From Muribaculaceae bacterium (GTDB lineage Bacteria > Bacteroidota > Bacteroidia > Bacteroidales > Muribaculaceae): DNA of 64,000 nucleotides. Below are positions 1 to 10,359 of this stretch, piece after piece (positions within the stretch are counted from its first letter, which is position 1; each line of letters starts with the position of its first letter). Made by a program: the position numbers and the translations under genes. The stretch is from positions 62,001-126,000 of the forward strand of contig JAFLTS010000003.1 in assembly GCA_022509185.1 (NCBI GenBank). The letters are read 5' to 3'. A model generated the notes under the pieces. The model was not told the origin of the DNA, searched no databases, and was given only the letters and a program-made list of their open reading frames with translations.

Positions 1-1
1 C

Positions 2-3000
2 ACAAATCTATTGAACAAAGTTCCGACTATCAATGCTGTTTCTCCTTCAGCATTCAGAGTAAACGCCGAATTCGCAACACTTCTTCCTCAGAAACAGAAA
101 TCCGGCACAACTAAAGGCTCATCCTATATTGATGATTTCGAAGGTAGCCAGACAGGAGTAGACCTAAGGAATCCTTATTCATGGACTTTAGCCTCCACTC
201 CGTATGATCCGGGGCCTGATGCTCTGTTCCCGGAAGCGGGTCTTTCTAATAATGTGGATTATGGAAAAAATAGAGCACTGCTGGCCTGGAATTATATCGA
301 CAGATTCTGGACCCAGAAAAATTCCGACCTTATACCAGGTTATCTACGAAATGACTTGAAACAGCTTTCCAATCCTTATGTGAGGGAAGTAAGGGTAGAT
401 GAAATTTATCCGGGCCGTGACGTGCTTTACGGAGAATCCAATTATGTACAGACCTTGAACCTTTCCTTTTATCCAAAGGAGAGGGGTCCATATAACCTTG
501 ATGCCGAAAATATCGATGATCTGGGTAATCTTCTCAATCCACAGAAAAGATGGGGTGGCATCATGCGTAAAATGGATAATCCTAACTTTGAGCAGAATAA
601 TGTGGAATATCTTCAGTTCTGGCTCCTGGATCCTTTCCTTGATCCGGAGAATCCGAATGAAGAGGGGGGCGATCTGTATTTCAATTTCGGCGAGATCAGC
701 GAGGATATCCTGAAAGATGGAATGAAAAGTTATGAGAACGGTATTCCGGTAGACGGTAATTATAATTTCATCAAGGAGACTAATTGGGGGCGGGTATCAA
801 CGCAGACATCTCTTACCTATGCTTTCGAGAATTCCGAGAATGCCCGTGTGCTTCAGGATGTGGGACTCGACGGTCTTCCAAACGTAGATGAATATACATT
901 CAGCTCTTATGCGGAATATCTTGAAAAACTTAAAAACAAACTTCCGGCTACTACAATAGCGGACATGGAGGAGGATCCATTCTCACCAATGAATGACCCG
1001 GCAGGTGATAATTATCATTTCTATAGAAGTAATTACTATGATGATGTGAAAGCCGGCATTCTTGACCGTTATAAAAGATATAACGGAGTGGAAATGAACT
1101 CTCTTTCTCCGGATCAGAGTGATAATCCTTACTATCAGTCTTCAAGAAGTGTACCCGATGTGGAGGATATCAATCAGGATAATACCTTGAACGAATATGA
1201 GAGATATTTCGAATATAAGATATCTATCCGTCCGGAGGATCTTGTTGTAGGTCAAAATTATGTCACTGACAGAAGAGAGAAAGTGGTTACCACAAGAGAG
1301 GGCCCTGCTACCACCGTATGGTATCAATTTAAAATTCCTTTGAAGCAACCGGACAAAGTGGTGGGAGATATCAATGATTTCACTACAATAAGGTTTGCCA
1401 GAATTTTCATGACCGGATTTAAGGAAGTGACACATCTCAGGTTCGCCACTTTAGAACTTGTAAGGGGTGAATGGAGAAACTATGAATACAGCCTTACCAG
1501 CAGAAACGAAAGTCCGGCAGAGGGAGTTCTGGATATGTCGATAGTAAATATTGAGGAGAATGCAGGACGTGATCCCATAAACTATGTATTACCGCCGGAT
1601 GTGAGTCGCCAGCAGGATCCGGGTTCCACACAGGCCACACAACTTAACGAGCAATCCCTCCAGATGAAAGTTACGGGTCTTCAACCCGGAGATGCCCTGG
1701 GTGCTTATAAAAACACGCAGCTCGATCTACGTGTTTACAGGAGGATGCAAATGTGGGTACACGCGGAAGCATTAGTAAACGATGTAACAAATCTTCAGGA
1801 TAATGACCTTGCTATATTTATCCGGTTAGGTTCTGATATCAAAAACAACTATTATGAATATGAAGTGCCACTGGAGATAACTCCACCGGGATATTACAAC
1901 AATTATAATTATTCCGACAGGCAGAAGGTATGGCCGATCTCCAATTTCCTTGACTTTCCGTTTGAGGTCCTGACGAATATGAAGGTTGCTCGAAATCATG
2001 CTATGAGTTCTCACCAGGAAAATACAGGCTACGGTATTTTATATTCAGGCCCGGATCCCAATAATGAGAAGAATACAGTCAGTGTATTGGGAAACCCAAC
2101 TCTTAGCGATATCAGGACAATGGTTATCGGTATCAGAAACAAGAGTAACAGCGTGAAAGACGGGGTGATATGGGTTAATGAACTTAGAGTGACCGATTTC
2201 AATGAATACGGTGGCTGGGCAGCTAATGTGAATGCCAACCTCACTTTGAGTGATTTGGGTATGGTGAATTTCACAATGCATAAGGAAACTTCGGGTTTTG
2301 GAGGAGTTGACCAAGGGCTCACAAGCCGTAGACTTGATGATTATGACCAATATACTGTAGCAGTACAGGGAGACGTTGGAAAACTTTTGCCGGAAAAGGT
2401 GAAATTAAATGCGCCGGTGTATTATTCAAAGAGCAATGAAACCACTACACCACGATATAATCCCCTTGATCAGGATATACTCTTAAAAGATGCTCTCAAG
2501 GCAGCCACTACAAAACATGAAAAGGATTCAATCAAATCTTTTGCATTGACAAAATCTACTGTGGAAAGTTTCTCTGTGTCTAATTTCAGGTTTGATATCC
2601 AGAGTAAGAATCCGATGCCTTGGGATCCGGCCAATTTCCAATTATCTTTCTCATTTAATAAACAAAAAAACCTTGATCCTACAACGGAATATGAAAATAC
2701 CTTTGATTACCGTGGAAGTTTTCAATACAGTTACAGCCCTTATATAAAACCATGGAAACCCTTTGCTTTTGTATCCGGAAAGAGTAAATCTGCGAAGTTT
2801 ATCCGTGAATGGGGTATCAACTGGATGTTTAACAATCTGACTTTCTACACCAATATGACCCGTTATTATTACGAGGAACAGACGAGGAGTGAGGTTGACG
2901 TTAATTTCCAGTTACCCGTACAAGTGAGCAAGAATTTCTATTGGAACCGACAATTGAACCTTACCTGGAATCTCATTCCATCATTGAATTTTACCTTTGC

Positions 3001-5083
3001 TAGCAATACTACTGCAAGGATTGAAGAAACATTAGGGGCGGTGAACAGAAAACTTTTCCCGGATAAATATAAAGAATGGAGAGACACAGTATGGTCATCT
3101 ATAAAAAGTTTCGGAACCCCCTGGAATTACAATCAGACCTTCACCGGGTCTTATAAGGCACCTTTCAACAAGATACCGTTCCTTGACTATTTAACGGGTA
3201 GTGTGACTTATTCCTCTACTTACCAATGGGACAAAGGCGCTACTGTAGAAGATCTCTATATGGGGAATTCAATCCAGAATCAGACTTCATGGAATGCAGA
3301 TGCCAGATTGAATTTTGAGACTTTATATAATAAGAGTAATTATCTGAGGGATGTAAACCAACGGTTCTCGAAGTCTTCTAATAAAAGCATAAACAAAGGG
3401 GGGCGAAATACCCGTGGACCTACTTCCAAGAGAGTGGAAAAAGCAGTGACGTTATCACCGGACACTACAACCATGTTTAATCATAACCTGGGAACCAAGG
3501 AGATAAGGGTGACTGCTATCAAAGACGGTAAGGCAATGAAAATAGAGACAAGACCGGTAGATGAAAACACGGTAGAGATACTGACTAAAGGTAATGCCTC
3601 TATCAAATTGATAGTGAGGGAAGATAAGAAGGAACCCAAGAAATCTTTTACCAGAGATCTTGGAGAACACCTGCTACGCTTTTTAATGATGCCACGAAAT
3701 CTATCTTTCAGATGGAGAAGTTCTCATTCCCTGATGTTGCCTCAGTTCTCTCCGAATATAGGGGATATATTCGGTCAGAGCACGAGATATGGTGACGGCC
3801 TGGCACCAGGATTAGATTTTGCCTTTGGTTTCTATGACGAAAGTTACGTAGAAAGAGCCCTGGAACGTGACTGGCTTCTAACCGGCAACGACCTTACTTC
3901 ACCGGCTATCTGGAATAAAGGAAAAGAATTCAATTTTGAACTCACTCTTGAACCTATAAGAGGTCTAAAGATTATTCTTACGAGCAACCTTACCGATAAC
4001 CGGACACAACAAGTACAATTTATGTATGACAACATGCCTAAGAGTCTGAGTGGTTCTTATACTCGCACCCATGTGTCCTTACTAACCTCACTGCGTAACT
4101 CCAAAGCTTCCGACGGATATAATTCTGAGGCCTTCAATAAATTTTTAAGTTACATACCTATTATAAGAGACAGGGTAGAGGCTCAATATTCACATACTTT
4201 CTATCCTTCAACCGGCTTTATGCAGGATAGTCCCTTAGCAGGTACGCCATATAATCCGGCTCAGGGAAGCGTATTGGAAACCAGTTCCGATGTTCTTATT
4301 CCGGCGTTCATAGCGGCTTACAGCGGTTATAATCCCCACAAGGTCACCTTGAAGCATTTCGCCGGCCTGGAATCCATGAGACCAAACTGGAGAATAACCT
4401 ACGACGGATTTCTGCAGATGGGAAATATGAGTAAATATTTCAAGGCTTTCACTGTGAGCCATGCATATCAGTGCACATATTCTGTGGGAGGATATTCAAG
4501 TTATCTAAACTGGGTCGGACTAAACCCAGAAATGGGTTTCCTGATGGATGAACTGACACAGCAGCCAGTGCCATCCTCACCTTATAATATTTCATCGGTA
4601 GCAATTACAGAAAGGTTTGCTCCACTGATTGGAGTGAACATGACATTCTTCAATGATATAAGCCTCAATGCAGAATATCGTGACTCCCGGACCCTTAATC
4701 TAAATTCTGCTGCAGGTCAGGTAGTGGAAACTACAAGCCGGCAGATAACCATAGGAGCGGGCTGGAAGATTGCTGAATTCAACAAGGTGCTCAAGATAGG
4801 AGGAAAACAAACGGGAATAAGCAATGACTTATCGCTGAATCTTGATTTTTCAATGAGCAACAACCAGGCCTTGATAAGAAAAATTGAAACCGCTTACACA
4901 CAGGCAACAACAGGCACCGAGACTTTCTCGATTAACTTTATGGCAAGCTATCAGTTGAGCAGACGAATAACCCTTTCGGCTTTCTTTGACCATCAGATTA
5001 ACAATCCTTTAGTTTCAAACAGCTCTTATCCCACCACAAACTCTAATTACGGTATTGCGGTAAATGTTTCCCTGGCCAGATAG
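2..5083 (+). CDS. sprA: SprA, type IX secretion outer-membrane translocon (5' end outside window)
   Basis: This is the C-terminal 1,693 residues of SprA (Sov), the giant outer-membrane beta-barrel through which the type IX secretion system (T9SS) exports folded proteins. The frame is open to the left edge; the apparent TTG at 11 is an internal Leu codon (the preceding codons read T-N-L), so the start lies upstream. The fragment holds the family motif around YIDDFEGSQ near nt 130-170, long aromatic-rich beta-strand sequence throughout, and it ends in a strand-like AVNVSLAR. Family members are usually about 2,400 residues, so roughly 700 are missing. The 3' end is 13 nt from the convergent gene at 5097. 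With the plug gene at 13529 it shows that this organism has a T9SS. Identification is firm. Confidence 0.95.
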   Translation, partial: TNLLNKVPTINAVSPSAFRVNAEFATLLPQKQKSGTTKGSSYIDDFEGSQTGVDLRNPYSWTLASTPYDPGPDALFPEAGLSNNVDYGKNRALLAWNYIDRFWTQKNSDLIPGYLRNDLKQLSNPYVREVRVDEIYPGRDVLYGESNYVQTLNLSFYPKERGPYNLDAENIDDLGNLLNPQKRWGGIMRKMDNPNFEQNNVEYLQFWLLDPFLDPENPNEEGGDLYFNFGEISEDILKDGMKSYENGIPVDGNYNFIKETNWGRVSTQTSLTYAFENSENARVLQDVGLDGLPNVDEYTFSSYAEYLEKLKNKLPATTIADMEEDPFSPMNDPAGDNYHFYRSNYYDDVKAGILDRYKRYNGVEMNSLSPDQSDNPYYQSSRSVPDVEDINQDNTLNEYERYFEYKISIRPEDLVVGQNYVTDRREKVVTTREGPATTVWYQFKIPLKQPDKVVGDINDFTTIRFARIFMTGFKEVTHLRFATLELVRGEWRNYEYSLTSRNESPAEGVLDMSIVNIEENAGRDPINYVLPPDVSRQQDPGSTQATQLNEQSLQMKVTGLQPGDALGAYKNTQLDLRVYRRMQMWVHAEALVNDVTNLQDNDLAIFIRLGSDIKNNYYEYEVPLEITPPGYYNNYNYSDRQKVWPISNFLDFPFEVLTNMKVARNHAMSSHQENTGYGILYSGPDPNNEKNTVSVLGNPTLSDIRTMVIGIRNKSNSVKDGVIWVNELRVTDFNEYGGWAANVNANLTLSDLGMVNFTMHKETSGFGGVDQGLTSRRLDDYDQYTVAVQGDVGKLLPEKVKLNAPVYYSKSNETTTPRYNPLDQDILLKDALKAATTKHEKDSIKSFALTKSTVESFSVSNFRFDIQSKNPMPWDPANFQLSFSFNKQKNLDPTTEYENTFDYRGSFQYSYSPYIKPWKPFAFVSGKSKSAKFIREWGINWMFNNLTFYTNMTRYYYEEQTRSEVDVNFQLPVQVSKNFYWNRQLNLTWNLIPSLNFTFASNTTARIEETLGAVNRKLFPDKYKEWRDTVWSSIKSFGTPWNYNQTFTGSYKAPFNKIPFLDYLTGSVTYSSTYQWDKGATVEDLYMGNSIQNQTSWNADARLNFETLYNKSNYLRDVNQRFSKSSNKSINKGGRNTRGPTSKRVEKAVTLSPDTTTMFNHNLGTKEIRVTAIKDGKAMKIETRPVDENTVEILTKGNASIKLIVREDKKEPKKSFTRDLGEHLLRFLMMPRNLSFRWRSSHSLMLPQFSPNIGDIFGQSTRYGDGLAPGLDFAFGFYDESYVERALERDWLLTGNDLTSPAIWNKGKEFNFELTLEPIRGLKIILTSNLTDNRTQQVQFMYDNMPKSLSGSYTRTHVSLLTSLRNSKASDGYNSEAFNKFLSYIPIIRDRVEAQYSHTFYPSTGFMQDSPLAGTPYNPAQGSVLETSSDVLIPAFIAAYSGYNPHKVTLKHFAGLESMRPNWRITYDGFLQMGNMSKYFKAFTVSHAYQCTYSVGGYSSYLNWVGLNPEMGFLMDELTQQPVPSSPYNISSVAITERFAPLIGVNMTFFNDISLNAEYRDSRTLNLNSAAGQVVETTSRQITIGAGWKIAEFNKVLKIGGKQTGISNDLSLNLDFSMSNNQALIRKIETAYTQATTGTETFSINFMASYQLSRRITLSAFFDHQINNPLVSNSSYPTTNSNYGIAVNVSLAR

Positions 5084-5096
5084 CCAAACCTTCACT

Positions 5097-5906
5097 TCAG
5101 AAATTATCTACAATTTTTCGGTAATCGTCTGTGAGCCGGAAAGAATCAAACCAATCAGAGAATTTTTTATAGGAAACAGAATCCGAACTATTGAAGATCC
5201 ACACCTGAAATTGTGTGAAACTAACCGAACTGTCATAATGTATTCTTGGATTTTTTAATGCTAAATCTTTTGCCACTTTTTCATTTACAACCGCAAAAGG
5301 TATATCACCTGATGAGACTTTAAGACAAAGAAGTTCATCAGAAAGTTCGGGATCTTCAACAATATTTATCTCTCCGCCGATCTCTTCCGAAAGATTTCTG
5401 AGACGTTGGAGGGCAGAACTTCCTTCAGCCACATACACCGTTTTCCCATTAAGATCTAGAGAAGAATTCACAGCAGCATTTCCGGATACTGAATCTGTTA
5501 ATTGAACCAACACTAGGCGGTCAAGGAAGATGCTTTCGGATGTCTTATAATTCTTTCTCAGGTTATTGTCTAAAGGAAGGGAAGCCACGATATCAAAAGC
5601 TCCATCTGAAAGTTTTGAAAGGCCGTCGGAAGGCTGAGTGACAGGCCAAATTTTTATCGGGGTACCAGTTTCCAACGAGAATTCCTCAGCTATATCATGA
5701 TTAATTCCGGAAATTGAATCATCATAGAGATAATAGCTCGCAGGGCCATATAAGATTGCTATATCCAAGGTATCACCTTTTGAATAGCCTTCTACTCTCT
5801 GATAGGGAATTCGACCACAGTCTTTAGTTATTCCAATAACGAAAATAAAAATCAATGCCAACATTACGTAGGCAGCCATTCTTACATATTTAGAAGACGT
5901 AGACAT
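5097..5906 (-). CDS. Membrane-anchored periplasmic solute-binding-like protein (MltF N-terminal type)
   Basis: A 269-residue protein with one N-terminal membrane segment (about residues 8-27) followed by a bacterial extracellular solute-binding family 3 domain, like the N-terminal half of the lytic transglycosylase MltF but without a transglycosylase domain. Visible family features are the LDIAILYGP strand, the GINHDIAEEFS helix start, the FDIVASLPLDN segment and the LDLNGKTVYVAEGSS hinge. No lipobox precedes the Cys in the TKDCG segment, so the segment probably stays as an anchor. Its ATG overlaps the stop of the upstream porin gene by one base, so it is translated from the same mRNA as the porin, HMA and receptor genes. 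Ligand unknown; it may sense rather than transport, because no ABC permease is nearby. Confidence 0.7.
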   Translation of the reverse strand: MSTSSKYVRMAAYVMLALIFIFVIGITKDCGRIPYQRVEGYSKGDTLDIAILYGPASYYLYDDSISGINHDIAEEFSLETGTPIKIWPVTQPSDGLSKLSDGAFDIVASLPLDNNLRKNYKTSESIFLDRLVLVQLTDSVSGNAAVNSSLDLNGKTVYVAEGSSALQRLRNLSEEIGGEINIVEDPELSDELLCLKVSSGDIPFAVVNEKVAKDLALKNPRIHYDSSVSFTQFQVWIFNSSDSVSYKKFSDWFDSFRLTDDYRKIVDNF

Positions 5907-7951
5907 CAGTTTGTGAAATCAATCGATAACCCGAGTTCAAGACGTCTTGAGTTCATCGGATAATGTGGCATCAGGAAACTGTTGTTAGAGAACCATCCTT
6001 GATTCAGATGGCTGTATTGCAAGAAAAACCTTGTTTTGTAAAGCCTTACATTAGCATAAACACTTATAAAAGGATAATTGCCAACATATTGAGGACGGTT
6101 CCCTTGCACGTGGAAGCTCATTGTGGCCGGCTGATAGTTCAATGATTTATAAGCTGTATAATAATCGCAATCCACACCAAATTGCACTTTCAAAACTTTG
6201 AAAGCTATAAATTTAAGAAAGAGGTTGCTATAAATCGTTAGTTCAGGCAAAGGCAATATGTCGCTATTAGAAGTTTTCTGATAATAGATCGTATTGTTCC
6301 AATGAAGGATCCCTACCTTTAGTTCCTGGTTAAGACTTGCCGAGAAAACCTGAACATTCCCTCCATATTGTTGTGGCAATGAAGCATAATTGAAGTAAAC
6401 ATAGTTCTGGAGATTTTCCACTCCTACAGAGAGTGTTGTCTTGGTCCAGGGAATAAAGAGATTGCCTGCAACTTTATAACTTCTGGTCTTACCGAAATCA
6501 TTATTCCATACAAAATGATTAGAAATATATTGTTGAAGAAGGTAAGGTTGTGATAAATTCCAGAAATGTCCTTCAGCTGAAATTTTAATTGAGTCCTTTC
6601 TCACAGGAATCATGGTAGAAACCTGACCGTTAAGTTCGAGGTCGGCTGCTCCGTCCCCAATAAGGCCGAATTTCACATCAGCCGAATAACGGAGTATGTT
6701 TCCTTTGTCTTTTTGTAATCTGCCACCAACCCAAAGAAAATTTTTAGTTGCAGACTCCGGAACATAAACTCCTTCCGGGAGGGGATCGAGTTGATCAGCC
6801 GTTTCCGGATCAATAGGATTATAGAAAGTTGTTTGATGATATTTTTGAACCTGGTAAGAAACATAGGCCGACAATCCGAATTTTACCCATTTTCTGAACC
6901 CTTCTATTAGTTCGATACCTATAGAATTAGTCATCATGTTCATATAGGTGTTATCATTTGTTCCGGTAGGATTCAGAAATCGGTGTGCCCAGAATTCTTC
7001 GCCTTCAGTAAGATTATAATTATTAAAACCATGCCGATTGTGCTGAAGGTCGAAGGAATATATTATTTTAGCCAGAGGTACATATTCTTCTCTTGTGAGG
7101 GTATCATTTACAGCCACAGTTTTCCAATAACCCATCTTGTAAGCATGATCCATATAGAATTCATCGCCCGTCATACGTGACTGTGCCATGTTTAACCTTG
7201 TAGGAATGCTTTTGGAATTTATAGAAGTAACTCCTGCTTGTACCTGAGCCGGATCTGTGATATAAAGATCATTGGTTATGCCCCCGTTTTCTTTTAGAAC
7301 AGAGAAATAATTATTATAGAATGCTTGAGCTTCATACCGGTCGCCCAGATAATAGAAAGAGAGACCCCAGGAGAAATTTTTTACAGCCTGATTTTCATAA
7401 ACACCACGGGAGTGGAGGTATTGGACTTTACCCGCCACCCCGATTCTACGGTTTACATTTCCCATTAGGTCTACATTGAGAAGATCCTGATGGGTTTCCT
7501 TACTCCCGGCAAAATCATATTGCAAGATAGTGGATGGTACGTAAACGTTGTAGAATTTCTGTTTAGAGAAAGAGGGCAACCAAACATCGAGGGCATCCCG
7601 GAAGAAGAAAGTATAACGCGGCTGCCTCTCAAAGAATATCATGTTAATACCTTCAGACCCGAGGTTACCTGTTGTGACATAAGCATCCGACTGTTGAGAA
7701 GGAATAGATTTACGTTGGTAATTATAGGTAGCTGTATCAATTTTAGATTCAATATGGTCGCCTAATGGGAAAGTTAGAGTCCAGGCTGATCCTTCTTTAA
7801 TAGAATCTTTTTTAGCCGTAGCCTGTGGGGTGTTGTCTGAGAAATCCTTGGTATGGCGAGCATTATTTTGCGCCTCCATAAAAAAGGATCCACAGAAAAC
7901 ACAAAAGAAAAGAACGAGAAAAAGAAATTTTGTTCCTTTCAGTAACCTCAT
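5906..7951 (-). CDS. Putative outer-membrane porin
   Basis: A 681-residue exported protein with a signal peptide (residues 1-27, ending FMEAQ) and a long array of alternating aromatic/polar stretches typical of an outer-membrane beta-barrel. It ends in RRLELGLSIDFTN, whose penultimate strand resembles a Bam recognition signal. It resembles the Bacteroidetes putative porin family of about 650-700 residues (GDRYEAQAFYNN, EEFWAHRFLNP and similar stretches). It is third in the minus-strand operon, 24 nt after the metal-binding protein and overlapping the solute-binding gene by one base. Substrate is unknown. The linkage to a metal-type TonB receptor could mean an accessory outer-membrane pore, but that is inference. 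Confidence 0.75.
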   Translation of the reverse strand: MRLLKGTKFLFLVLFFCVFCGSFFMEAQNNARHTKDFSDNTPQATAKKDSIKEGSAWTLTFPLGDHIESKIDTATYNYQRKSIPSQQSDAYVTTGNLGSEGINMIFFERQPRYTFFFRDALDVWLPSFSKQKFYNVYVPSTILQYDFAGSKETHQDLLNVDLMGNVNRRIGVAGKVQYLHSRGVYENQAVKNFSWGLSFYYLGDRYEAQAFYNNYFSVLKENGGITNDLYITDPAQVQAGVTSINSKSIPTRLNMAQSRMTGDEFYMDHAYKMGYWKTVAVNDTLTREEYVPLAKIIYSFDLQHNRHGFNNYNLTEGEEFWAHRFLNPTGTNDNTYMNMMTNSIGIELIEGFRKWVKFGLSAYVSYQVQKYHQTTFYNPIDPETADQLDPLPEGVYVPESATKNFLWVGGRLQKDKGNILRYSADVKFGLIGDGAADLELNGQVSTMIPVRKDSIKISAEGHFWNLSQPYLLQQYISNHFVWNNDFGKTRSYKVAGNLFIPWTKTTLSVGVENLQNYVYFNYASLPQQYGGNVQVFSASLNQELKVGILHWNNTIYYQKTSNSDILPLPELTIYSNLFLKFIAFKVLKVQFGVDCDYYTAYKSLNYQPATMSFHVQGNRPQYVGNYPFISVYANVRLYKTRFFLQYSHLNQGWFSNNSFLMPHYPMNSRRLELGLSIDFTN

Positions 7952-7975
7952 AAATCAGAGGGATTAGAGGGAATA

Positions 7976-8293
7976 TTAATCTGTTGTTTCAGAAGATTTA
8001 TCTTCAGAGGAGATAACTTCCACCTGATACCCGATTTTTTGAAAAGCACTTTCTATTTTTTCAGGCGTGGTTTTATCAGCATCGTATTCTATGACTACTC
8101 TTTGCTCGGGTATATTTGTCTCAATTTTCTTCACACCTTTTTCAAACCGTAGATTGCCTTTGATCTTATTCTCACAATTCTGACAAGACATAGGAGGGTT
8201 GGTGGTGACGACAAGTTCCTGCATATCCTTAGCAAAAACCGATGCTGAGAAAAATAACGTTAAAGCGACTATTAATAATTTTTTCATTTTCAA
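7976..8293 (-). CDS. Exported heavy-metal-associated (HMA) domain protein
   Basis: A 105-residue protein with a signal peptide (residues 1-22, cut near VFA-KD) and one ferredoxin-like HMA domain. The metal site is M-S-C-Q-N-C with Cys37 and Cys40. The rest of the fold is visible: a KGVKKIETNIPEQRVVIEYD strand pair and PEKIESAFQKIGY helix. HMA domains with CxxC bind Cu(I), Zn(II) or similar soft metals. The signal peptide puts this one in the periplasm, whereas most relatives are cytoplasmic chaperones or ATPase domains. It follows the TonB-dependent receptor gene by 6 nt, so it most likely hands over or buffers the metal imported (or sensed) by that receptor. Metal identity cannot be read from sequence. 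Confidence 0.88.
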   Translation of the reverse strand: MKMKKLLIVALTLFFSASVFAKDMQELVVTTNPPMSCQNCENKIKGNLRFEKGVKKIETNIPEQRVVIEYDADKTTPEKIESAFQKIGYQVEVISSEDKSSETTD

Positions 8294-8299
8294 AATAAA

Positions 8300-10318
8300 T
8301 TAGAGTTTACCAAAATTGAATCTGACTCCGGCATATACCATGATTCCGTCAATAGGACCCCACACTAGTGTGGAATCGAAATCCGGGCCCCAGGGATCGG
8401 CAGATCCTATGATAGGATTTTTTTGACGATAGTTGGTTATATTTTCTGCTCCAACATAAATGGAAAAATGGCGAAACCATCTTGTGGCTTGAAAATTAAG
8501 AATTGGGTAGGTGGGGAAATTCTTATCCCACGACCACTCTCCATTTTCCATAAGGTAAGGTGCAGGCATTCTACCTTTACCGTTTAACTGCAAAGTTAAA
8601 TCAAATTGCCATATATCCATAGGGGTGGAATAAGAAACTGTGAACAAACCTTTCCATTTTGAGGTGAGGGGTTTTTCAAGAAGTTTCCCTTGATAAGTGG
8701 TTTTCACATCGTTAAGACGCCATGCAGCTGTTGCACTTAGACCAAAAGATGATTCATAATTTATTTCCACCTGGAAAGTGTGGGAAAAAGATTTGCCCTT
8801 AAGATTGCCGATTGTAAGTATATACGGCGTCTCATAATCAACGATTACCTGTCTATCGAAATGAGTGTAATAATATTCAGCTGAGAGTTTTATTGACTCG
8901 GCATTAATAGGGATGGTATAGTCTACATTGAAACCATAATTCCATGAAGCTTCCTGATTAAGGTTTTCCACAACCAAAGCCCGGGAAGAAGCTAAGAGAT
9001 AATTATATTCGGCCCAAGGGAAAACAGTGCGATAACCTTTCCCAACTGACGCCCTTATATTTAAAAACTGAATGGGAGTATAGCGGATGTTGAATCGGGG
9101 TGTGACAAACCATTTATACAGACTACTCCAATCCGCTCTTATCCCACCCATCAGTGTTAATTTTTCCTGTAGTTTCCAGGTATACTGCAAATATGCCCCA
9201 AAGGTATTTTCTCTGTCATGAATTTTATTGGGTGAAATAATTGAGGGATCCGATAAGACGTTTTGACCAAGAAAGTCATAATTATATGAAATTCCCGATG
9301 AGAAATTGTTTTGTTCATTAAAATCAGTTTCAAACATCAGCTGAGAATAGGCATTCCATTCTTTAACATCGTATCCCCTTAATCCATAAAGTGCGTCGAG
9401 GTAGTGATAAGAGCCATTAGTCATCCAAGCTATATTGGAATTTTTTTCTTTATCGATTATAAAGGCATGTTTCATATAAGCCTCGTAACGCTGGGTCTTC
9501 ATTGTGATTTTATAAAGATCCTCATTAACATGATGGCTTTCAAGCTGACCGGCAAGACTTTTTTCATTAATCAAACCTATTCCGGCGTGCATGATATAGG
9601 AAGGAGTGAAAAGATTCCATCGGTTCTGGAAATTAAACTGCCTGATATCAGGCATATCTGTAAAACCATCATGATTAGCGTCATGATTATAGAAACGGTC
9701 TTCAAAATGGCCCAAGACTTCAGTGTTAAGTGTAGGCGAAACATGGAAATTAGCATCCGCGTTTGCTTCAAGCTTTACGTTGGAATCAAAATAAGCATTT
9801 AGCACCAATCCTTCGGGATCCTGAGGTTTGAGGTATTCCACATCTATTTGTCCGGACATCGATTCGAATCCATTTTTTACTGTAGAACTGCCTTTAGAGA
9901 CACTGATACTTTTCATCCAGGGACCAGGTACATATCTGAGTGCGAAAGGCCTTGCGGCCCCACGGAAGTTGGGCATAGTTTCGGTAAGGAGCTGTACATA
10001 ATTTCCCGAAAGGCCCAGAAGTTTTATCTGCTTGGATCCTGTAGACGCATCATTATAGCTGACATCAACCGAAGGATTTGTGGTGAAACTTTCTCCTAAA
10101 TTACAACATGCAGCTCTGAAGAGTTCAGTCTGATTTATTCTAAATCCTATTTCCGGTCCTGAAAGTTTGGTTGTTCCGGCCTTCTTTTTTACCAATACAA
10201 AATCTTCAAGTTCACTCCATTCAATTGAGTCGGAAGGTAATTGAGCGTAAAGACGAAATTGGTAAAATAAAATCCCGTATATTATTAATAACCAATATTT
10301 AATAAGTACTTTTTTCAC
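8300..10318 (-). CDS. TonB-dependent outer-membrane receptor, probable metal uptake
   Basis: A 672-residue TonB-dependent receptor: signal peptide (1-25, ending RLYAQ), a short N-terminal region without the carboxypeptidase-like extension of SusC proteins, a plug domain (about 45-170; VDVSYNDAST, IKLLGLSGNYVQ, GSSTVKNGFESMSGQIDVEY) and a 22-strand-type barrel ending VYAGVRFNFGKL. The plug carries a Cys-Cys pair (Cys71-Cys72 in the A-A-C-C-N-L segment), unusual for a periplasm-facing domain and suggestive of soft-metal binding. The start is GTG at 10318; no in-frame ATG precedes the signal peptide. It leads an operon with the HMA protein, porin and solute-binding genes. Copper or another soft metal is the likely substrate, inferred from the HMA partner. 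Confidence 0.88.
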   Translation of the reverse strand: MKKVLIKYWLLIIYGILFYQFRLYAQLPSDSIEWSELEDFVLVKKKAGTTKLSGPEIGFRINQTELFRAACCNLGESFTTNPSVDVSYNDASTGSKQIKLLGLSGNYVQLLTETMPNFRGAARPFALRYVPGPWMKSISVSKGSSTVKNGFESMSGQIDVEYLKPQDPEGLVLNAYFDSNVKLEANADANFHVSPTLNTEVLGHFEDRFYNHDANHDGFTDMPDIRQFNFQNRWNLFTPSYIMHAGIGLINEKSLAGQLESHHVNEDLYKITMKTQRYEAYMKHAFIIDKEKNSNIAWMTNGSYHYLDALYGLRGYDVKEWNAYSQLMFETDFNEQNNFSSGISYNYDFLGQNVLSDPSIISPNKIHDRENTFGAYLQYTWKLQEKLTLMGGIRADWSSLYKWFVTPRFNIRYTPIQFLNIRASVGKGYRTVFPWAEYNYLLASSRALVVENLNQEASWNYGFNVDYTIPINAESIKLSAEYYYTHFDRQVIVDYETPYILTIGNLKGKSFSHTFQVEINYESSFGLSATAAWRLNDVKTTYQGKLLEKPLTSKWKGLFTVSYSTPMDIWQFDLTLQLNGKGRMPAPYLMENGEWSWDKNFPTYPILNFQATRWFRHFSIYVGAENITNYRQKNPIIGSADPWGPDFDSTLVWGPIDGIMVYAGVRFNFGKL

Positions 10319-10322
10319 TCTA

Positions 10323-10330
10323 CAAAGTTA
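10323..10330 (-). promoter_or_regulatory. -7 box TAACTTTG for the receptor operon
   Basis: On the minus strand TAACTTTG matches the Bacteroidetes -7 consensus TAnnTTTG. It ends only 4 nt before the GTG of the receptor gene, so its mRNA would be essentially leaderless. A second match, TAATTTTG at 10374-10381, would give a leader of about 50 nt; neither has a clear TTTG at the -33 spacing, so the choice is open. Confidence 0.4.
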
Positions 10331-10359
10331 ATATTTTTAAACGAGTTGAAATATGGACT

